Positions 58,276 through 64,000 of a stretch of 64,000 nt of DNA are shown here, piece by piece. Every line of letters begins with the position of its first letter. Positions within the stretch are counted from its first letter, which is position 1. The notes under the pieces were generated by a model. It made no database searches, was not told the DNA's origin, and saw nothing but the letters and a program-made list of their open reading frames with translations. This DNA is from Lonicera japonica (taxonomy: Eukaryota; Streptophyta; Magnoliopsida; Dipsacales; Caprifoliaceae). Both the position numbers and the translations under genes were made by a program. The DNA lies in the NCBI GenBank assembly GCA_021464415.1, contig CM038466.1:53074550-53138549 (forward strand), written 5' to 3'.

Positions 58276-59020
58276 TATGTGAGAGGCTTCCGCTTAATCT
58301 TAATTACAAAAAGAAGAGGATCCATCTGTTTTTCATAAATTGAGAAAGTTCTTCACAAATTTTAGTGGGTGTTTGAAACTGAGATGAAATAAATGTGGGG
58401 TTTAAGATGTTGGTGTTACAACTATTCTACAATTTTAGGAGTAGCAGATCGTTTCCTATAGTAGTATATATAGATTATAAGCACTATTTTTCTGTTGAGC
58501 ACCCATTCCGCCCTTTCGGTCTCTAGTGGTCTTATATGTTTATTTTATGTTGAAAAACTTGGATGCTTTTACTGACAATCTACTTCTTCCAAAATGAAAA
58601 GCCCTGATTTCTGGGGAAAGCGGTGAAAGGGATAAAAATCTTTGTGTTCCGAGATCCAATGTTTTATTTTGAAAGACGTAAATATAAGTGACAAAAGTTG
58701 TTTTTCTTTAGAGAGGGTTTTCCGTTTTATTTCTCAGATAACAACGGTTTTTTTCTCGGGTTTGGACTTATTTTTGGAAAAAGTTTGGATCTTCTATCGG
58801 AACTAATTCAATATGAAATTAGAACTCTTGAGGGGAGTTCTGCCAGACATATCACAATATATGAAAGAGATAGGATATACCGGGTTTTTTTTAATTCCTA
58901 GGTAAGTTTTACCGGTCCGAGTTTTGAAAACAGGATTTTCTCTGGATGATAATGTACTTACTCTTCTGGTTTTGCAAATGGTTTTATCAGGGTCTTTTGT
59001 TTTGAAAAAGGTAGACTATT
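58276..59020. other. unassigned region
   Basis: No recognisable gene or repeat. One open frame (58698-58901) is Phe/Gly-rich and unlike any family I know. It could be intron or 3' sequence of the possible gene to the left. Confidence 0.4.
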
Positions 59021-59739
59021 TGTAACTTGGCAATAAGTTTATTCAAAATAAAACGTGGACAAAACAACAGAAATAAAACAAGTACACAGATATTTAATGT
59101 TAAATACTATAAGAAACTTTTCTTTACCCTCCCGACGAGAATAATAATAAGAAAGAAAATATAATACGGCAGAGAGATATCTGGTGATAATAAGCTTTTC
59201 CTTCTTTAGATATTTTCGAGAATTCGATTCCAGAGACGGGACACGTTGAGTGTCGAGAATAGATTCGATAATTCTCCAGAAATAAGACGATAATAGAAAA
59301 TGCTTGACGAAAGACTAGAAAATCAGATATAAACCAATAATTCTTCAATCCCAAATTGCTGCCTTGAATCCTTGGGGGGTGTTGACCTATTTATACTGCT
59401 CGGGGAAGATTGTCGCGCGACATTTCCCCAAAAAGGGCAAGTTTCGCGCGACAATGTGTACCATGTCGCGCGACAAACTGCTGAAGTGATGTTTCTGACA
59501 GACTGATGTATCAGAGAGTGGATGGTCTGGTGTCAGGAGTGATTGTCGCGCGACATAAAGGGGATTGTCATGCGACAAACCCATTTGTCATGCGACAATT
59601 CCTCTTAAAAATAGGTTTGTTTGGCCAACAAACCCTTTCGGGGCAGTTTCGGGTGTTCGGGTGAGTTTCGGACTCCAAAAACAGTACTTATCGAAGGTCG
59701 TTAGGGTTCTTGCGGGGGTCATGGATCGGGGTGTCTACA
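59021..59739 (-). repeat. LTR in minus orientation, solo or truncated
   Basis: Read from 59739 down it starts TGTAGACACCCCGATCC, the same start as the Tat-like LTR at 10159. It has TATAAATAG (plus coordinates about 59391-59399) as promoter and ends ...AGTTACA at 59021 if TG...CA ends are assumed. Upstream of the TATA are six copies of a TGTCGCGCGACA-type palindrome (59411, 59443, 59464, 59544, 59566, 59586; the last two TGTCATGCGACA). No matching target duplication was found. Confidence 0.6.
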
Positions 59740-59740
59740 C

Positions 59741-61320
59741 ATGGGAGTGAGGTTGTTCCAATTGACTAAGAACGTAGAGGCCTTAGAGTCAAATAAGCAT
59801 AGAGAGGTTAACGTGGTGTTGTCGAGTCAATTGTGTGTCATTTTTGAAAACATGGGACACACCACCGAGGATTGCCCCACCATTCCCGCATTTCGAGAAG
59901 TCCTCAAAAACCCTTCCCAAGTCAACGCCATGAACCAATACAACCCAAACCAAAATGACCCTTATTCTCAAAAGTACAACAAGGGATGGAAGAATCACCT
60001 TAACTTCAGTTGGGGTGGTAATCAAAGTCAGAACCAAAACCAATACCACCAAAACCAAAGGCAACAACAACTTCAAAACTTTTTTGCTCCACCACAAAAT
60101 CAAAATCCAAACCAAAACTTAGAAACTTTGTTAAGAACTTTTGTGGATAAGATGGATCGAGATGTGAGTGATTTGAAAACCCAAATGTCTAAGCTCACCA
60201 CTGCTCTAGCAACCCAAGAGAAGTGAAAATTCCCGTCTCAGCCTTTAGTTAATCCTAGAGTCCAAGCTTTGGTTATAGAGGGAGGAGAGCCTAGTAGTAA
60301 AATGGAAGAACTTAAATCCATCACGACCCTTCGGAGTGGAAAAATTGTAGATACGACTATTGTTCCTAAAACCCCCAAGGTGGCGGACATAGTTGGATCT
60401 ACAAAAGTTGAGGAGTCGGAGGTTGAGAAGGTCTTGAGAAAAGATAAGGAGAGAGAGGAAGAGAAATAAGGAAAGGAGGATCTTGAGAAAATCAAGAAAG
60501 GGATCAAGGTCCCGTTCTCGGAGAGATTGAACCTATCATCCAAATCTAATACCGAGATTTTGGATGTCTTTAGGCAAGTGAAAATCAACATTCCGTTGCT
60601 TGATGCGGTCAAGCAAATATTTTCATATGCTAAATTCCTTAAGGACTTATGCACGACAAAACGGAGGTTGAATGTCAAGAAGAAGGCTTTCATGGCGGAG
60701 CAAGTGAGCTCCATCATGCAAGGCACAAGAGCCCCTAAGTTCAAGGACCCCGGGTGTCCCACAATTTTATGTATCATAGGAAATTGTAGGATAAAAAACG
60801 CATTGCTAGATTTGGGAGCAAGTGTAAACGTGCTCCCCTATTCTGTATACCAACAATTGGGGTTGGGTGAGTTGAAACCCATGAGGGTTACAATTTAATT
60901 AGCGGACCGATCCGTTAAAATCCCAAGAGGGGTGGTCGAGGATATACTTGTCCAAATTGACAAGTTTTATTTTTCGGTTGATTTTATCATCCTCGACATG
61001 CAACCCGTGTCGAATCTCGCTACCGAGATTCCGGTCATCCTTGGCCGACCATTTCTTGCGACGTCCAATGCCATTATCAATTACAATAATGGAATCGTTA
61101 AGTTAGCTTTTGGTAACATGACTCTAGACCTTACGTATTCTCTTTAAATAATCAAAAAGATGATTATGATGAAGAAAGTGAACACGTCAACATGATAGAA
61201 TCTTTGGTCCAAGACGACTTTGTTGCCACTTTAGAATCAGATTTTACGAAAGTTTTTCTAACCACTTTTGAGGAACCCGAGGAATGTATGCAAGTGTTTT
61301 CTTTGTTAGATAAATAGGTT
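59741..61320 (+). pseudogene. Athila gag C-terminus and protease
   Basis: 59741-60226: gag zinc region (CVIFENMGHTTEDCP; the second Cys of the CCHC knuckle is Phe) and a long Asn/Gln-rich stretch, then a coiled-coil-like LETLLRTFVDKMDRDVSDLK. Stop at 60224. 60260-60470: charged linker (LRSGKIVD). 60527-60898: the Athila block AKFLKDLCTTKRRLN and protease LLDLGASVNVLPYSVYQQLG. 60900-61147: LADRSVKIPRGVVEDILVQI, then VILGRPFLATSNAI. In-frame stops near 60224, 60467, 60896, 61145 and 61315 show it is dead. It would otherwise package RNA and cleave the polyprotein. Confidence 0.9.
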
Positions 61321-62618
61321 AATTCATCCGATTATCAAGAAGAAAACACACCAACATCCACCAAGAAGCCTGAAGGAAAAATGGAGCTAAAGCCATTACT
61401 GAGCAATTTAAAGCATGCATTCTTAAGAACTTTTCAAGCTCGTTATCTAAATGGATTTAGAAAAGCCAAAGTGGATTCTTCCACTTTTCACCAATCTCTT
61501 CACATTGAGGACAATGTCTTCTTCAAGTTGGGGGGTATGCGTATTCCAACACGTTTTTCATTTTTTGTTTGGTTGGCTTTTCTATTTATGCTTGTAAAAA
61601 TTCCATGGGATTAGAACTTTTGTTCTAATTTTTTTTGTTAAATTTGAAAATTGATGAATGGTCGATAGTTTGTGTTCAAATGAAGACTATTGTTTCATTA
61701 GCTTTTGGCATGAATCCTTTGATTTAGATAAGAATTTGAATGATAATCTAAATTGCCTTGCTCCACTTAGTTTCATATCCCGTTATATTCTCCTGTTCCA
61801 TATGCTAGATTGCTTCGATTGTTTCTAATTCGGTAATAACACTCAGATTTATTTTCATTGAGAGAAAAGGAATTTTTGTCGAAAAATGATGTAAGCTCTT
61901 TCGAAAAGATCCTCCAATGAGAGGAAAAAAGCATAGCACTTTGAAAACTTGGAAGACTTTTTATCCTAATATTGACTTAAAGCTTTACTTCACTAAATCT
62001 TAAGTCTCTTTGTCAAATATTATGGATGGGTATAGGTTACCATATGGGAAAGAGTGAATATCTTCCTTCAAGCTTCAATGCATGAGCATTTTATTGAGAA
62101 AATTTGATAAGTGAGACCGCTGCCCCCCATAGAGATGAAAACCGCCCTGATCTAATTTAGCAGAATTTTCAAGTAAAAGATAAAGAAAGTGCTTAGAATC
62201 GACAAATCTTGGAGCTTTTGTTTTTGAAAAAGTTCTTTCTTCCTTCTCGAATGATTATATCTCTTTGTGTTTATATTGAATTGTTTGATCCGAAGTTTAG
62301 CATGTGAGCATTGGAGAATATGTGATTGTGTTCTAAAGGAGATAGGCGAATTAGATGATCATTCAAAAGTCCGTCATTCTGGAACATTGATAGTAATGCC
62401 TCTTGCTTTGCAAATTGAAACTTGAATCTTCATTCTCATCGTTCATCATGATAAAACTTCTAATGTTTGTAGGTATCATTTCTGAAAACCTTCACGAGAT
62501 GCAACTCATCTTCTTAGGGAACTTAGAAGTTAACAACTTTTTGTATAGCATAATGCATTTGTAATTATTATAATTTTTGTCTTACTAAGGTACTAGCAAG
62601 AGATAAGTTGAGGGGAGT
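61321..62618 (+). other. Athila linker, deletion join and 3' non-coding region
   Basis: The protease-side sequence (MELKPLLSNLKHAFL, where polymerase should follow) passes at about 61425 directly into a region typical of the 3' side of plant gypsy elements (ACATTGAGGACAATGTC, then TTCAAGTTGGGGGG at 61500-61540). A ~3-kb polymerase region is therefore missing. 61620-62600 is non-coding. GTTGAGGGGAG (62608-62617) is the polypurine tract. Confidence 0.75.
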
Positions 62619-62667
62619 TGATAAATGCATAATATTGTCATGTTTAAGCTCCTTCCTAGAGTCGCTT

Positions 62668-62840
62668 GATGCGTTTGTTCCTTTAATTCTGCCTAATTAT
62701 CCACTTATCTCGAGATTAGTGCCTTAGCGAGTTTTGTATCTAACGTGGCCCAGGTTGGTGTATATTTTGTAGTATTCCATGTGTTTGTAGGATTGGGATA
62801 CAATGGCATTGCATAGATTGATCAAGAGTAAGCTTGGAGG
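62668..62840 (+). repeat. 173-bp direct repeat in the LTR, copy 1
   Basis: GATGCGTTTGTTCC...AAGCTTGGAGG. Copy 2 is 63308-63480, same length, four mismatches. Confidence 0.95.
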
Positions 62841-63307
62841 TAACAGTGATACATTCGGGCTACGTGGTTCTATGGTTGACACATGGGAGGTAACCTGCAT
62901 TCGGGCACATGCATGCACTGTGAAATGAATATATGGTTTTAAACTGAATTGTGCTTTACATGTGATTATTTACCCCTACTGAGCGTATAGCTCATCCCGT
63001 TTTCTAAAACTATTACAGGTACTCACGAGTCCTAAGGGGACAAAGTGACCACGGGTTCGGGGATGAAGTAGAAGCCTCTGATACTATAATTCATTTTTGT
63101 AATAACTATGTTGGTTTGGGAAGCCACGGCTAGCCCGAGGATTGTATATATTTTGTGAACGCATGTGGTTTGAGTATATATATATGCGTGATGCATGCTT
63201 GAACATGATACGATGTTTTCTTTTGGTGTACCCCATGTTTAGAATACTTGATGTATATGTTATTGTACACTTGTTTTCTTCTAATACACCTATCTTGGTT
63301 CTACTAA
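62841..63307. other. 467-bp segment between the duplicated LTR pieces
   Basis: No coding. ACTGAGCGTATAGCTCATCC and TACAGGTACTCACGAGTCC (62980-63030) look like 3' parts of another gypsy-type LTR element. It lies exactly between the two 173-bp copies. Confidence 0.55.
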
Positions 63308-63480
63308 GATGCGTTTGTTCCTTTAATTCTACCTAATTATCCACTTATCTCGAGATTAGTGCCTTAGCGAGTTTTGTATCTAACGTGGCCCAAGTTGGTG
63401 TATATTTTGTAATATTCCATGTGTTTGTAGGATTGGGATACAATGGCATTGCATAGATTGATGAAGAGTAAGCTTGGAGG
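63308..63480 (+). repeat. 173-bp direct repeat in the LTR, copy 2
   Basis: Same sequence as 62668-62840 with four substitutions. It continues into the LTR proper (CTTGCAAAGTGCTGAG). Confidence 0.95.
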
Positions 63481-63512
63481 CTTGCAAAGTGCTGAGTGAA
63501 GAAATTCCAGAA

Positions 63513-63657
63513 CCATGATTGATCATGGGTATAACCATGATCGATCATGGGCATAACCATGATCGATCATGGGCATAACCATGATCGATCATGGAACCAT
63601 TTTTTCTGGCAGAACACTTCCATGATCGATCATGGGCATAACCATGATCGATCATGG
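63513..63657. repeat. six copies of palindrome CCATGATCGATCATGG
   Basis: Copies are at 63513 (one substitution, ATTGATC), 63535, 63557, 63579, 63620 and 63642. Starts are 22 bp apart within each cluster, with GGCATAA or GGTATAA spacers. Each 16-mer is self-complementary. Confidence 0.97.
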
Positions 63658-64000
63658 CCTGGCGAGTACACCAACTACCTGCTCCTTTCAGCCCGTTTTG
63701 AGGGATTATTGTCTCTAGATATTTTCCTTTGATTATTTTATTATTTCTTAGACTTTTGTGGCTAGTTTTAGGCCAAGGAAAGGGGTTGATGGAGATTATC
63801 TAAGTTTTGTACAAGTTCTAGAGAGAAGGGAGAGCTAAAGTCTTGTAATTTCTTCTTTCTTCTTGTAGGTTTACTTTGATTTTAAGAAATGAATACTTCT
63901 TCTATAATTCTTGCTTTGAGTATTATGGAGTAGTCTTTTACTAAGGTTACGGAGGTGAATTGCGATATAATTTTCGGTGATTAATGGCTCAATCCATGTG

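Larger units (their letters stand above)
59741..64000 (+). mobile_element. Athila-type Ty3-gypsy element, 5'-truncated and internally deleted
   Basis: gag C-terminus and protease (59741-61147) are followed, after a short linker, by the post-polymerase region and 3' LTR (62619 on). RT, RNase H and integrase are missing. The left end is cut at the LTR ending at 59739. The right end is beyond the window. Athila identity rests on the AKFLKDLCTTKRRLN and LLDLGASVNVLPYSVY blocks. Confidence 0.85.
62619..64000 (+). repeat. 3' LTR of the Athila element, cut by window edge
   Basis: Starts TGATAAATGCATAAT right after the polypurine tract. It contains a 173-bp direct duplication around a 467-bp foreign-looking segment, and a palindrome array (63513-63657). 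The 5' LTR is not in the window, so the boundary rests on the purine tract alone. Confidence 0.7.

Overview
This is an AT-rich stretch of a flowering-plant nuclear genome, probably a eudicot. It is mostly transposon and viral debris. The evidence is a spliced GH35 beta-galactosidase gene of the plant type, plant retrotransposon lineages (Copia, Athila, a Tat/Ogre-like element, a SMART element), hAT and Mutator DNA transposons, and endogenous plant pararetrovirus (Caulimoviridae) sequence. No prokaryotic gene, CRISPR array, rRNA or tRNA was found. The species cannot be told from the sequence.

Layout. (1) 1-5.6 kb: the 3' part of a beta-galactosidase gene. Eleven exons keep one frame across ten introns, so it is probably a working gene whose 5' part lies left of the window. 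(2) 7.85-24.05 kb: a decayed Mutator-like (MULE) transposase split by a 1.66-kb LTR-like sequence. That sequence is itself split by a 12.2-kb non-autonomous LTR retrotransposon (10159-22357, 5-bp TSD ATTGA). The big element has no gag-pol; about 5.5 kb of its interior is five successive tandem-repeat arrays. (3) 24.05-29.5 kb: a dead Copia element carrying a 465-bp hAT MITE and a 314-bp complete SMART micro-retrotransposon, each with a perfect TSD. (4) 29.5-35.4 kb: a decayed hAT element between two direct repeats, itself hit by an LTR. (5) 35.4-39.7 kb: no recognised gene; LTR-like and palindrome-rich repeats. (6) 39713-44520: a full-length hAT transposon with TIRs and a perfect 8-bp TSD, transposase broken.

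(7) 45.0-55.9 kb: two endogenous caulimovirid copies, most like florendoviruses in gene order (ORF1 = movement protein, coat protein, zinc knuckle, protease, RT, RNase H; then a separate ORF2). Copy A (+ strand) runs from mid-ORF1 through ORF2, a TATA box, polyA signals and the tRNA-Met-type primer site. Copy B is a - strand ORF1 fragment interleaved with a + strand ORF2 fragment, with 31- and 32-bp repeats at the joins, next to a 100-N gap. It is either a real mosaic integration or a scaffolding error. (8) 55.96-56.9 kb: a ~450-bp tandem repeat. (9) 57-59 kb: a small MITE and a possible first exon of an unknown gene. (10) 59.0-64.0 kb: a minus-strand LTR followed by an internally deleted Athila element whose 3' LTR carries six copies of a 16-bp palindrome.

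The genes do not form a pathway. What unites the window is nested insertion. The observations most worth following are the tandem-repeat-filled Tat-like element, the interleaved virus copies, and the recurrence of short repeated palindromes in several unrelated LTRs.
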